Below, one piece after another: positions 26,901 to 39,047 of a stretch of 64,000 nucleotides of DNA. The translations under genes and the position numbers were made by a program. The first letter of the stretch is position 1, and each line of letters begins with the position of its first letter. Source of the DNA: Chromobotia macracanthus. Taxonomy: Eukaryota; Chordata; Actinopteri; Cypriniformes; Botiidae. The stretch is from the NCBI GenBank assembly GCA_036877525.1, contig JAZGTH010000005.1:11739501-11803500 (forward strand), read 5' to 3'. The notes under the pieces are model-generated. The model was not told the origin of the DNA, did not search any database, and saw only the letters and a program-made list of their open reading frames with translations.

Positions 26901-29035
26901 AAAGCAATTTCACTTTTTATTTTAATTGTCTGTACTTTTTATTTTTCTTTCAAATTTTCTTTGGGTATTACATTTTGGCATGGCAGTCATTCAAACTGAA
27001 ACTAGTTATCAGATTTCATGATAGAGTCTTCAAGCACAAAGCATTTCACAGATGCTGTATATAGTCAAAAATCAATCGAAATAGTTTTTCCCAAGTTTGC
27101 AGAGCTCTGTCTGTGTAGTTCTAATACCACGTCACTTTTAAATTGAGGCGTGTGAAGGCAAGTGAAAACTCTGTGGGCTTGTTTTATTAGATGGTAAACG
27201 ACATCTGCAAAGATTTTCTTTCTCCTGTTCTGAGGCCGTTCACGCTTTGATTTCGTTGACATTATTAACTTTTAAATAGATTCTGAAAATACAGCCTGTT
27301 CTTTCATCTAAAACTGTGTAACAAGCCATTGGCAGAACCATTGGGATTACCCAGAATGCATTGCTTCACCACCACAGTTGTTAAGCTCTTGCTTTTTCTT
27401 CAGCTGACTTTGGCTTTGCGAGGTACCTTCAGAACAACATGATGGCAGCCACACTATGTGGATCCCCCATGTACATGGTACGTATATTTGCTTTTCCGCC
27501 TTAGACAAACACCTGTATTATAGTCATTACAGCTATTTCTATCACTAGATGATAGTGGTCACTGTAATAACATACTGTCCTCTGTTCACCAGGCACCAGA
27601 AGTGATAATGTCACAAAACTATGATGCCAAGGCTGACCTGTGGAGTATAGGAACCATCGTGTTTCAATGCCTGACGGGAAAGGCACCGTTTCAGGTGCGC
27701 ATCAGCAGATGTGCTTAAAAGAAATGAGTTAAAAGGAGTAGTTCACCCAAAAATACAAAAAAACATCATTTACTCACCCTCATGTCATTCCAAACCTGTG
27801 TGACTTTGTTTCTTCTGTGGAACACAAAAGAAGATATGTTGAGAAATGTCTTGGTGGTTTTGTGTGCATACAATGGAAGTTAATGGGTGCCACTGTTGTT
27901 TGGGTACCAGTGTAATTCAGAATATCTTCTTTTGTGTTCCTCAGAAGCAGAAAACTTTAACAGGTTTAGGTAAACTTTCTCTAATAAAGACATGTATAAT
28001 GACCTTAAAAAAGGATCTTACGTCAGGTGTTAACACGTTTGAATGTCTTTGTGTTATTTGACATAATATCAAACCTTTAACTGTCCTGTGAAATGAGCTC
28101 TCACTGAGCCGCTGTAACAAATTGATATGTAACAAATGTATCAGTGGTTCTTAAATAGAGAAAATGTAGCTTTCCTCCGTGAACATGCTTTTAACAGACA
28201 TATGTTGATTTTTCCAAAACATAATTCTGTGTTTTGTTTGTCTGTCCACCAGGCCAGCAGTCCTCAGGATCTGCGTTTGTTTTATGAGAAGAACAAAACT
28301 CTTAGCCCAAAGTAAGTGTGGCCTTCCAGATCTCATAGTTTTGACAAAAATACAAAGGTGATGCATTTTTTTAAAGTTACAATACTTTCCTTTATTTCCA
28401 TCTTAAAGACAATTGTATATAAGCTATTCATAGATTGATTTCTATTGCTGTTTGTTTGAGTAGTCTAACCAACATGACGTAGCATTATCTCAACCAGTAG
28501 TGTATATTTAGGACAGGACTATACAATTGCCCGACCAATATTTCTTCATTTTGTTGGACACTTAACCCCTCAATAAATACCAGTTTTGGTATTTGATTGG
28601 TCTATAAGATTCTAAAGTATGTCTCTCTCAAGCATTCCCAGAGAAACTTCCAGTCATCTCAGACACCTGCTGCTCGGGCTCCTGCAGAGGAACCATAAGG
28701 ACCGAATGGACTTTGGTCAGTTTTTATACAGGTTTTATGTCTGTTAGTTTGATGTTGGTCTTTGTTGCTTCTTTTTCTTTCTCTGCTTCATTTTTCCACT
28801 GTGTCATTGTTAATGCAGTTTTCTTGTGCTGATGGTGAGATTTTTCTAACTCTGCAGATGAATTTTTCAAACACCCTTTCCTGGAGGCCAGCTCTTCTAT
28901 GAAGAAGTGTGAGTGGCCACCCTGCCAATTTAAACTCTGCCATCAAATTCTCACCTGTCTCATTTACAATGAGAGGTTATTTATATATGTAATAATAGTG
29001 TATCTAACATATCAGAGATTTAAACTTGTTTTGTT

Positions 29036-29112
<77 letters not shown>

Positions 29113-32100
29113 CTTCATGTCTAACAGCTGCTCCAGTGACCGTGACTTGCTTTCCTAGCTCAGCATCTGGAAGCTCCTGCAGCAGCTCATCCACTTCACA
29201 CCTGGCCTCTCCTCCTGTAAGTGTGTGTGTGTTTAATGAACTCCTTTGTAAAATCCTTGTTGCACTGATAAGTCTTGCTTTAGTTTAGAGGTTTATCACA
29301 GATGTGAGAATAAGCACCAGCTGTCTCAGAAAAAAGACGCACTGTCTTAACCTTTCCCTGTGGTTTGTAACGTTAATCTGTGAAGGGCCACGTGTGAAGG
29401 TTCACAGTTTTGTATATAGTTCAGTGCACCAAAGACAAGGGCATTGAACTGCTACATTCTATTATTCTCGTAGCTCAATGGTAGATCATGGCACTAACAA
29501 CATCAGGGTCATGGGTTTAATCCCGAGGAATAACTTTATAATATTTATATCTTGAATGTTTTGTAAGTTGCTTTGGATTAAACCATCTGCCAAATGCATA
29601 AATGTAAATGGTATTTTAGGTCTGTAAGTGGTCTGTAAATTAACATTAATTGCATACTCTGTTATGATCAGTAAACTTCAGGTCCATTTCAGGACGACAA
29701 AGAATACTACTCCATCTGTGTGTTTTGGAAATGCATTTGATATATTCTATTAATCCAAATGTTCCAGCAATCCCTGGCAGAGATCCAGCAGGTCCGTGCG
29801 AAAGCGCTGGCCTCACCTACCCAGGATTCTCCAGGGTACCTGCTGAAGGACTCTGGAGGGGGTGGAGGGGAATGCAGCAGTAAAAACTCATCCTGTGACA
29901 CGGATGATTTTGTCATGGTTCCGGCTCATTTCCCCAGTAAGCTTTATTTTCCTCGCCTCTGTCTATGTCTGCCCTGTTAAACTGGAATGCTGGGTAATTG
30001 TTATTCGACTCTCAAATCTGTCCTTTTTCGCTTTGTTTCTGTCTATTTTTGTAGCTGACCTTACCTGTGAAATGCCAGCAGGAAAGGCTCTTCAGGACAG
30101 TCTGATGTATAGTGGGTAAGAACTCTTTGCAGATACCTCAGGCAGAGTCTGTTTTCGTGTTGCCTATAGAAGTTGTACAAGCTGTTAAGCTATAAACGAG
30201 TCTCTCTGTCAATCAGCATAAAATTTTAATCAGAGTTGGTCACCTGAGTGACATCACCTGAGTGACATCACCTGAGTGACATCACCTGAGTGACATCACC
30301 TGAGTGACATCACCTGAGTGACATCACCTGAGTGACATCACCTGAGTGACATCACCTGAGTGATATCACCTGAGTGACATCACCTGAGTGACATCACCTG
30401 AGTGACATCACCTGAGTGACATCACCTGAGTGACATCACCTGAGTGACATCTGATTCTGCAGAGGTCATCTACTTGTTTTCACAGCTAATGACTTTCTCC
30501 TCTGCCCTGCTTTAGGAGTTCCCTTCTGGCATCTGGAGGTCAGTGCAGTCAGGGAAAGACCCCGCCACGCTCTCCCTCCTACAGCTGCTCTCCGGGACCC
30601 AGCGGGTAAGATCACAGCAAGATGGGCAGTGACTGTTTCATGTCAGAGGACTTCTTCTGTGTGCAGTATAAGCATCCCAGTTATGGGCAGGAACGACAGG
30701 CCGTTTAATAGAAGTCATTTAGCAGCCAAGGCCCAGAATGAATTTCCTCTGCCTGCCAATGGCTGTTCCCAGTGTTGGTTTCTGGGTCATTGGAGATGGA
30801 TGAGGGCCTTATGCTTTCCTCACCGCAGGGGAAATGAGTCCTGGAGTGGCAGGAACATTGAGTCTTTGATAGATGCAGAACGTCCTGTTCTTTTTAATTA
30901 TTAAACACTGGCCCTGAAACCCACAGTCATGCACAGAAGACTCTCGTAGAGCTTTCCTTCTTCTGTCTAAAAACGTTTTTACTGTTTTGCTTTGAAAGGA
31001 GATTTGACCTGTGAGATTTAAAATGTTTGTTGTTTATCTTCCAGCTCTTGATCGATAAACTAACATTGATTTCTTTTTTCTCCTCTTATTTCAATCTGTT
31101 TCTGTGGATCTCCTTCTCTTTTTTACTTCCGGCTTCATTTCCAGCAGGCCGAGTGAGTTCTCTGGGAGTAACTATGGCAACTGTGGGCAGTCGGCACCCA
31201 TTCCTGTCCCCACACAGATTCACAATTACCAGCGCATGGAGCAGAACCTCCAGTTCCCGAGCCAAGAGGGATCACCACGGTGAGTGACAGCACAATCCTG
31301 AACAACAATATTCTGTGTATCAGAGCTGGCAGAATTGGCTCCCTTTCAATGAATGAGTTGAATTTGAATTGATCTGCATCCTCCCACAGAACGTTGAATT
31401 GCAACTTTTGATTGAGTCATTCAACAGAGGAATTACTTTAGTAACACTGTTTTGCAGCAGTTTTGCCCTGATATGTAGAAAACCGATTAGGCACATTTTT
31501 CAAAACTGAGTTAAATAATTAACACAGCCAGACAGCCATCAAAGTGTATTTTAATTTTGACTCTCTCTCTCTCTCTCTCGTTCTCTCTCTCAGGTCTGGC
31601 CCAGCGCAGAGGTTTGGCAGTGGTAGTTTTGGAAGGATGGGTCCTTCCCCACCTCAACTCGGAGGGCCTGGTTCTGTCCTCACCTCCCGCAGACTGTCTA
31701 CAGGAGGTGCAAAACCCTTCCAGCTCTCTCCACAGGGTAAGTTTCTGCTGTCTTACGCCCAAACCCTTAATCATGTTACTGTAATTAAAGATGATTTATT
31801 TTCCTTTTTCCTGTCTGTCACTGATTCTCTTTCTCCTCTCCTTTTGTCTCAAAAGTGGGCACTATTCCTGAGTTGCCAGGCCAAGTTTGCCCTGGGGGTG
31901 GAGAGATGGGTCAGAGGGGTTTTAGAGGTACGAGTAAGAGTGCTCTTCATCTTTTATTAAGTTACATAAGTTAGCATTGAGTAGCTTACTTGCACACAAA
32001 ATACAGCCAGTTTCTTTTTCACTTGCCAACAAATCATTGCAAGCTCTGCGTGTTGCCAGATCACTTCACAGACTGACAGCCCGAGTGATTAGCCAATCAA

Positions 32101-35100
32101 ATGAAAGAACTTGAACTTGCTGTTGTATAAAAGGTATATACCTTGATGACCCACGTTGCACCTTTTCTGTCTTCGCCTGTTTAGAAACCAAACCTCGGCC
32201 GCAGCAGCAGGGTCTGGGTACGCGGCTAAACAGCGCCCCCTGTTTATCGGAGGCAGCTGGTGGGTGCAGGCAGAAGATCAGGAAGCAGCACTCGGACCCA
32301 GTGGTAGTCCCTCAGGGAAACGTGATGCCCTTTCGAACCCTGCACTCCTCACCTAGGCTCAGTGAACTTATGCAACGCAGCCCCCTGCCAACCATTCTCG
32401 GCTCTCCTTCCAGAGTAAGCCACAGATCTGTAGGCTATCAAATGGCCTTCCAGCATAAACTTGTACTGATTGCCTGATAAATGCAAACAAATAACGAAAA
32501 ACTACTCTGTCCCAGGCCATGCCTCCATTCGAGTTTCCCAAGCCCCCGAGTTCCCCAAACATGGTCACGTTCCTGACTCAGCAGGGCCTCAGGCCAGCTC
32601 AGGGAGAGCCCAGTCTGCCACCTGCCTACCAGCCTGATGAGAGAAAAGGCTTTGGAAGGTAAGAAAAGACACTTGGGAAGGAGTTCAGCTGTGTTTCGAA
32701 CCCTAGTTAGCCGCCTCGTTCTCTACATAGGGTGCTACCTACAAGGCAATATCCAAACCAAAATGGAAAATCTTAAATTATTGTGTAGCAACAATGTTTA
32801 TGATGACTTTAAAAACAGTATCTTGTTAAAATTATAAGTGAAATAAATTTTTCACTTAATTAATTCAGTTGTATTTAATTAGCTTTAGTTTAATTAGATC
32901 TTGGAATGCTTTTTGAAAGTTTTTTTTTTTACTTGGCATGGCAAAAAACGCTGATATACACTAAGGCATATGGACAGCTCTCTGACACTTTCGTATATTT
33001 ACATTTATTCATTTAGTTGATGCTTTTATCCAGAGTGACTTACAAAGGACGAGAGCATTAAACATTTTGTCTTCAGAACCAACAAGTCAAGTCTACAAAG
33101 CTATATTTACAAGTAGAAATCATATTCTAATGCTAGAAGATGTTTATAGACCAACAGATCAAAAGTAGCTCAGTCAGTAGCCCATCATTTGAATACAAAC
33201 ATTTACTCTTTAATGTTTACTCTCTTAATTTGCACACGTCTGTTATTTCTGTAGGAATCTGAAATCGTGCCTTTCTGCTTTAATTGCTCTGCTCCTTTTG
33301 CTTTCTGTTTTGTTGTTTTTTCACTTTCTACTCTATCCCTCACTGATTGGTTGGGGCAGGTCTCAGAGCGCCGGGCGCCTGTCAGATGTGCTTCTGAAGG
33401 CAGCGTTTGGGGGGCAGAGAGGAGATAGAGAAAGCATGGAGAACCTGCATTCAGACAGAGCCATAGACATCACAGGTGAGCTTACTGAGTTGGAATGAAA
33501 GAATTACAATGTAAGAGACGTGTTTATGTGTGACAGTGACTTTTAGAAAAATGACTTTTCAAGGCACCAAGTAACAGTTGTTCAGCAGTCTTAAGAGATT
33601 ATCTGTGCCTGAAACTGAATGAGACTGAACATTAACAAGTATAATTAAACCAGAGAACACATACTGGTAAAATGCATAGCTTGAATCCATCGTAAGTTTC
33701 TTTGGATAAAGGTATCGTAAATATTCACACTCCTGCATTTCTGCTCACAGCATCTCCTGGTGGTGGAACCGTCTTTGTGGGCTCAGGCAGCCCAGCTCGA
33801 GTGGTGTTCACCATAGGTTCTCCACCCAGTGGGGGGACACCTCCACAGAGTTTTCGCTCAAGGAAGTTCTCAGGTGAAGACAGATATGTTTTCTCTATGA
33901 TTTGTCTGGATTTTGCACAGATTCCTCAGAGCAGAACAGACCTGACCATCTCTGTGTCCCACAGTGGGTTCCTCAAGTTCCATTAGTCCAGTAGGGTCCC
34001 TCACCAGCCGCTACCCGCAAACAGGCTTTTGCATGGACGGCTATGAGGGTCCATCCAGTCCCCGCTACGGTTTCAGCGACCCCATCTCAGCTGTCACCTT
34101 TGAAGCCCCTGAACTACCAGAGGAGACCCTAATGGAGGTAAGAATTGCATTTACTGCAGAATTAATACAGTCTGTGCTTGCAACTGCATGTAACGGCATG
34201 CTTCTCTTTCTTCAACTGTAGCAAGAACACACCGACACTTTGCGCAGGCTTCGGTTCATGCTCGACTTTGCTCGCTGTATGATGGAGGTGGCTGGAGCCC
34301 GCGGTGGAGATGCTGACCAGATGGACCCCTCCTCCACCAGCCTGCTTCAGCAGCAGAGTCTGGTGGCTGACCAGATCAGCTCTCTGAGCCGAGAGTGGAG
34401 GTGAGGAGAGCTATATACCTTGAATGTACTGTAAGTCGCTTTGGATAAATGCATCTGCCAAATGCATGAATGTAAATCTGTTCTTCTGTGTTCTCTCAGT
34501 TATGCTGAGCAGTTGGTGCTTTATATGAAGATAGCAGAACTTCTGTCATCTTCAATACAAACAGCCATGGATGGAATCAAGCAGGGGAAACTCTATCCCT
34601 CTACCACCGTCAAACAAGGTCAGCAGACAAACATTTTTCTCACCATGAGGAAACTTCATGTTCTTTGATCCTCCTGGATCACAGACGCCTTGTTGACTGT
34701 AGAGCAGTTGTAGTTCTCCAGTCCAGGAGACCAGTAGATGATGTCACTGGGTAATGTTGTTGTTGTTGTTTTGTTCAGTGGTCAGGAGACTGAATGATCT
34801 GTATAAGTCCAGCGTGATGTCCTGTCGGTCTCTGAGTGCTCAACTGGAGAGTTTCTTCTCCCACAAACACAAACTTATGGACCACATCAACAGCATCACC
34901 GCTGAGAAGCTTCTGTTCAGCCACGCTGTGCAAATGGTAAGAACCACAGCCTGGAAATGTCAGGGAATTCTGAAACTGTCATTTTTAAACCATCGTCATA
35001 AATATGTTCTATATATAAGTTCTGTCATAAATATAATTAAGATAAAAAATATTTCCTCTGCTTGAAATTGCCCTTTTTGCATCTATAAAATTTAAGATTT

Positions 35101-35764
35101 AATATAGATTTAAATTTTTAAAAATGCCCATTTATTCTCAACAAGCATGTGGAAGTCTTTAAAATTCATCACAAAAGGAAATTTAAAGTGTGGAAACCCT
35201 ATGGGACCATTTTTTCAGCCGTTTTAATTGCTATTGCAACTGTTTCGTGCTGCATCACGGCAGTTGTAAAATAAATGTTTGTATACCCGGGATCATTTCC
35301 ATAGTGACCTGTGATGGGAGAACCACTTAGGTTTTTACAGTGTAGTCTACTCATGAGGCCCCGGGGACGTCTATAAAACGTCGTCGCAAGCCTTGAGAAT
35401 GTGAGCATCTGCTGCTTGTAACTGTTGGGTGTCAAGCATTGTGTGCTGTCTGGTCATACAGGTGCAGGCTGCCGCTCTGGATGAGATGTTTCATCAGGGC
35501 CAAGCATCAGCTGAGCGTTATCATAAAGCCCTGCTGCTGATGGAAGGTCTTTCTCTACTGCTCACAGAACAGACCGACATCCTCAGCCTCAGCAAGTGTA
35601 AGTAACTCTGCACATACAAGCAGCACCTCAGCATGTATTTCAATGGGTACAAATGGAGTAGTTCAAGCGTTTTATTGTTCTTATAACAAGCGCAATATTT
35701 TTTTGCAGGTAAGCAATGCATCGAACGCAGACTCACCGCGCTGCAGTCGGGTCTCTGTGCGTAA
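20916..35764 (+). CDS. ulk1: ulk1, Unc-51-like autophagy-activating Ser/Thr kinase, complete, 28 exons
   Basis: Exons: 20916-21005, 21384-21476, 21566-21607, 24933-24965, 25455-25491, 26599-26772, 27404-27477, 27593-27694, 28253-28311, 28633-28715, 28858-28908, 29128-29216, 29768-29936, 30055-30115, 30516-30605, 31145-31279, 31594-31736, 31856-31927, 32185-32414, 32516-32658, 33360-33475, 33751-33873, 33965-34137, 34222-34400, 34500-34618, 34779-34936, 35462-35597, 35709-35764. They sum to 3030 nt (1009 aa plus stop); human ULK1 is 1050 aa. All junction phases agree. The exon 18 donor could be 6 nt further on. ULK1 is the catalytic subunit of the ULK1-ATG13-FIP200 complex that starts autophagy. 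The protein starts METVGKFEFSRKDL, without the first seven human residues, and ends CIERRLTALQSGLCA, very close to human. Which paralogue (a or b) cannot be told. Confidence 0.97.
22395..22515 (+). mobile_element. tRNA-derived SINE copy
   Basis: A tRNA-like head with a B-box-like GGGTTCGATTCCCAGGGAGC, then the shared tail TGAATCCACTGTAAGGTGC with TTTGGATGAAAGC. It is in ulk1 intron 3. Confidence 0.7.
23325..23470 (+). mobile_element. tRNA-derived SINE copy
   Basis: Head GCTCAACTGGTAAAGCACTG, B-box-like GGGTTCGACTCCCAGG, and tail CACTGTAAGTCACTTTG with CCAAATGCATAAA. Confidence 0.75.
25492..26598 (+). other. ulk1 intron 5, with SINE
   Basis: A 1.1-kb intron carrying one SINE copy (about 26383-26515). 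The interrupted codon joins T with CC across the intron to give Ser. No other feature was recognised. Confidence 0.5.
26383..26515 (+). mobile_element. tRNA-derived SINE copy
   Basis: Head GTAGAGCATTGCGTTAGCAG, B-box-like GGGTTTGATTCCCAGG, and tail AATCGCTTTGGATAAAAGCG with TCTGCCAAATG. Confidence 0.77.
27728..27960 (+). mobile_element. AGTTCACCCAAAAAT-type inverted-repeat element (ulk1 intron 8)
   Basis: Starts with GTAGTTCACCCAAAAATAC and contains ACTCACCCTCATGTCATTCC and TTCTGTGGAACACAAAAGAA, then a partial reverse copy of the same words (GAATATCTTCTTTTGTGTTC). The same family occurs at 49553-49742. Confidence 0.65.
29039..29111 (+). repeat. (GT)n microsatellite next to ulk1 exon 12 acceptor
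   Basis: About 36 uninterrupted GT units end 17 nt before exon 12 starts at 29128, inside the short intron 11 (28909-29127). In RNA this is a UG repeat directly upstream of a 3' splice site. Confidence 0.95.
29468..29612 (+). mobile_element. tRNA-derived SINE copy (diverged)
   Basis: Head CGTAGCTCAATGGTAGATCA, B-box-like GGGTTTAATCCCGAGG, and tail GTAAGTTGCTTTGGATTAAA with CATCTGCCAAATGCATAAAT. It is in ulk1 intron 12. Confidence 0.7.
30241..30450 (+). repeat. 14-bp minisatellite in ulk1 intron 14, 15 copies
   Basis: Perfect or near-perfect tandem copies of a 14-bp unit (CACCTGAGTGACAT) occupy 210 bp, with one substitution (GATAT for GACAT near 30363). Each unit contains TCACCTGAGTGA, a short inverted repeat (TCAC/GTGA), and a CACCTG E-box word. 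The near identity suggests recent expansion. Confidence 0.95.
31561..31592 (+). repeat. CT tract at ulk1 exon 17 acceptor
   Basis: A short (CT)n run with one interruption ends directly at the CAG acceptor of exon 17 (31594). Confidence 0.85.
33000..33065 (-). mobile_element. SINE tail fragment (reverse)
   Basis: ACATTTATTCATTTAGTTGA then TGCTTTTATCCAGAGTGACT, reverse complement of the shared SINE 3' tail; in ulk1 intron 20. Confidence 0.6.
33655..33720 (+). mobile_element. SINE tail fragment
   Basis: GAACACATACTGGTAAAATG followed by TTCTTTGGATAAAGG; only the 3' half of the SINE remains, in ulk1 intron 21. Confidence 0.55.
33965..35764 (+). other. ulk1: ulk1 C-terminal EAT/MIT-type domain (exons 23-28)
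   Basis: Exons 23-28 encode VTFEAPELPEETLMEQEHTDTL, split by the exon 23/24 junction, followed by helix-rich sequence to the C-terminus. Matching blocks include LSREWSYAEQLVLYMK, TVKQVVRRLNDLYKSSV and AEKLLFSHAVQM. This is the part that binds ATG13 and membranes in ULK1 orthologues. Confidence 0.85.
34412..34478 (+). mobile_element. SINE tail fragment
   Basis: CTTGAATGTACTGTAAGTCG then CTTTGGATAAATGCATCTGC and CAAATGCATGAATGTAAAT, about 20 bp before the exon 25 acceptor of ulk1. Confidence 0.65.
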
Positions 35765-38309
35765 AGCATCTCCACCATGTGCTGCCGAGGTCATTCTCCA
35801 CCCAAGAACTATATGCTTTTTCTTTATCTCCATTTTTACTGTTTTTCATTAGCACACCTGTGCATACCTGTTCGGGGTCTTTGGGGGGGGATCAGCCCTC
35901 TGATTGGACCACATTCATCTGACTGACTGCTGATGTCATAATGCTGAGGGCTGCTGATTGGAAGATGTTAAGAGCAGATGATTCTTCCGTCATTAGAGAC
36001 AGATTCTTTAAGAGCAGATTCTGTATTCATTCTGTCATTTCCACAGCTCAGTAATCTACTGCAGGCAATATGTACCTGCCAGCCTTGTCTAGTATGTACT
36101 ACAGGATGACGGTCACATTTCCAATCTCAAATGGGGGTTGATAGTGCAGGATGTGTTATAAATGGGTTGTGCAATTTGAGGTAATTGACAAAGTTTACTC
36201 ACCCCGGTAACATCAGTTTAATTTCATTTCTTGCTTAGTCTGTATTTAATTATCTGCCCAGTTCCCTACATGTTAACCTGAAGAGAGAAGTTAACATATG
36301 TTTTTAAGATTATTGGGAAATTATTCATATATTTGGCTTATGAGGGTGCTTTGAAGTGAAGTCACTTTGATTGGTTGGTTTAATTGCAGATATCCAGTCA
36401 GTTTTGATATCTGCATGAATGTTTCAGACCAGCAACATGGAAACGTTTGTGCACTATTTGAATGTTGCAGCAGTTACCAAGGCCCGTATTCTCCTGTCCC
36501 TCACAGAAGAATGCAATTTATACAGGTTTCCTTACAGTCAATCTAAAAGTAATTATTAGAAATTTGGGGATCAGGCAATTAATAATAGATCAAACCATTT
36601 TGCCAGTTATGTAAAAGAAACATTGTCTGTGTTTTACAGAAGTAAACTAGCCAGCAAAATCATTTGTAGCACTTTAGTGTATGTTTACCAAATAAGAGCA
36701 TGTCAAATTCCTTTTTCTCCTTAAATTGTTTAAAAACATTCATAATTGTGTGCGGTGTTCTGACATCTCTTATGACCCGAGTTTTATCCCCTTTACAAAA
36801 ATCTGTTATTCTGTTTTTATGTTGTGTTTGGCAATCATTCGTCTGAATGTAATTCTGCTTTTTAAGTCCATGTGTTAAATCAGAACTAAAACCGATTTAA
36901 AGGCTGTCTCACAAAGAGGAGTTCCAACATTTATCATTGGCAGCAAAGGAGGATTCATACAGAACTCCTGGTTATACCTTTCATTCCAATCCTGCGTGCA
37001 ACCTGATGATCATCTGTGATCCTGTTTTCCACCTTGATGAAATTGGGGACTTGAGTACCCATTTTAGTGTTTGATTTGAGGCGTAGTGCATTTCCGGTGT
37101 GTTGTGCATGCTTCTTCATGTGGATGTGAAGGACAGGTTTTAAGACAGTCTTCTAGTTTTCTGCACAGTTTGAGGATTTCTTTCTTACATAAGCTGAAGA
37201 CATTCACGCGTAAGTGGACCATTTAGCGTAAACACATTTGTTCCGCTTCGTAGTTTAGTGCTTTTAGCCTTTATTTCATTTGTGTTGTGTATGAACAATG
37301 TGTTTATCTGTTTAAGCTATTTAAAACATTTTTAAAATGTGCCTTTAAAGAAAAAAGCAAACACTGAAAAAAAGTTGATCCTTTTGTTTTGTATGTTGTT
37401 GTCATATAGTCTGGAGTGATTTGTTACTTTCTGTTTTTGGATGGGTTGAATTTGACCAAGTTAAATTAACATGCAGTGGATTTGACTTAGTTGTGAATTT
37501 TGTGTGCGTGAACGTGCTCGTGTGTTTAAATAAGTATCGTGCATGGATAAATAATAGTTTTCTTTGAATAAACTGAAGTGGAGTTTCAACAGTGAGGCAC
37601 AAGCTGTTATTTCTGATCTGAGTTACAAAGGCCAGTTGCCATTATACTACCATGCATTTTCTGTCTCTGGTATTTAACACTCATTCAATTGTTTTATCAG
37701 ATTTGTTCTCTTCATGTTCATCTTCAGCCTTCAGAAAGAGCTTTCTTTATTTCCTGTATCTTCACGAAGATGTGAAGTGGTGTGTTTGTGTTGTACTTCT
37801 CAGCGCTGCATCAAATGAAAGACACATTTAAGATTGTCCATCAAAATAGACATTGGATGTATCGTAGCATTTTAAATCGCTGAACAGCATGAAGCATTCG
37901 TCAGTTTGTCTGGACATCGAGGTCATCTTTGATGTTAAGCATTCGTTTCATCTTCTGACACTAAAACTAGCAATATGTGAGCTTGACATTTCTGCACTAT
38001 TACACTCGTGTGTGGCAGCATCTCATTCTGTTCTTCAGATAGAATGCCTCTATTGTACCGTCATCTCTCAACACCACGTGTAAATACTGACTGTAAATGA
38101 TTGCTTTAAACTTGTACATTTAACAAAAGCATGGAGAACTGCTTTCCATCACCCTCTCCCCACCAAAGAAAAATACTCAAGTTCCCGGTCGTGACTGTTG
38201 GTGAATATTTACAGTTGTCTGTTCTGTAAAATCACAAGAGTCCATGTACACTCTCTCATGTCTGTGTAAGATGTAACTTTTTTGCTTTGAAAAGTGCAGC
38301 ACCAATAAA
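35765..38309 (+). other. ulk1: ulk1 3' untranslated region (predicted)
   Basis: About 2.5 kb of non-coding, largely non-repetitive sequence follows the TAA at 35762-35764. A canonical AATAAA lies at 38304-38309 in an A-rich context. No coding content was recognised. Transcript extent is inferred. Confidence 0.55.
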
Positions 38310-38990
38310 AAGAAGAAAATTCAAGAGATTCAGTCCTGATTCTGTATTTACAGTTTTAAAGGGGCCCATCTATCTCTCTTTTTGACCGCATGTTTTCAGT
38401 GTTTTCAAAGATAGCAGATAATGCAGTCTATAAATATTACAAATATCATATTATGTTTGTTTGTTTGTTGTCCATTTTTACTGAAACATTGTTTATTTAC
38501 CCAACAGGCTGTGATTTTATCAATCATTTCATATTCCACATATTCCTCAAAAACGTTCTGATTCTCATCAGGAGGATTTGCCACTTTCATTTTCTTTGGT
38601 GCTGAAAAATGAAGTTTTTGCATCTCTAATCCAAGACTGAATAAAGAGGGTCAGAATGATATATACATTTTCTATTGAATTTTGACCTAACATGGAAAAT
38701 GTTTTTGTATTTATTCTTGAAACGGATTCTTTCAATTATAATTTATTAATAGAGCACATATTAAAACAACAAAGCTGACCACAGTGCTGTGCAATATATT
38801 ATCGACCTTGTAATAACTAGCGGCGTCCTGCTGTAATGCACCAGATGGCCACAGGGGGCGCCCTCACCCGGCCACATCAACACTAAACACCGCCGGTGAA
38901 ATAATCATGGCGCCGGCCAGAGTAAGCAACATGAAAAGCGGCGATACCGGAGAAAACAGCCAGGTTTCATACAAGAAAGTTATAAATACT

Positions 38991-39047
38991 AAATCACATA
39001 GATATATAAATCACATAGATATATAAATCACATAGATATATATAAAT
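38991..39047 (+). repeat. 17-bp tandem repeat inside the noc4l remnant
   Basis: About three tandem copies of AAATCACATAGATATAT lie between the two N-terminal noc4l pieces. Confidence 0.8.

Larger units (their letters stand above)
20916..28908 (+). other. ulk1: ulk1 kinase domain (exons 1-11)
   Basis: Kinase motifs in order: glycine loop GHGAFAVVFKG; catalytic lysine in VAVKCINKKN; HRDLKPQN catalytic loop; DFGFARYLQ Mg-binding segment; activation loop with threonine in AATLCGSPMYMAPE (equivalent to human Thr180); DLWSIGTIVFQCLTGKAPF; and PRETSSHLRHLLLGLLQRN with HKDRMDFDEFF at the C-lobe end. Every catalytic residue I can place is intact, so an active kinase is predicted. Confidence 0.93.
29128..33873 (+). 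other. ulk1: ulk1 Ser/Pro-rich linker with LIR and regulatory phosphosites
   Basis: Exons 12-22 encode the disordered linker. Visible conserved elements are an LC3-interacting motif DTDDFVMVPAHF (exon 13), PIPVPTQIHNYQRMEQNLQ (exon 16) and RLNSAPCLS in exon 19. The last corresponds to the human AMPK Ser555/556 site and keeps Arg at -3 and Leu at +4. VVFTIGSPPSGGTPPQ in exon 22 corresponds to the mTORC1 Ser757/758 site. Regulation by AMPK and mTORC1 is inferred from these matches. Confidence 0.8.

Noticed and set aside
28899..29288. 129-aa frame with a poly-Cys-Val run
   Set aside because: It reads through the GT microsatellite in ulk1 intron 11; exon 12 is used in a different context starting at 29128.
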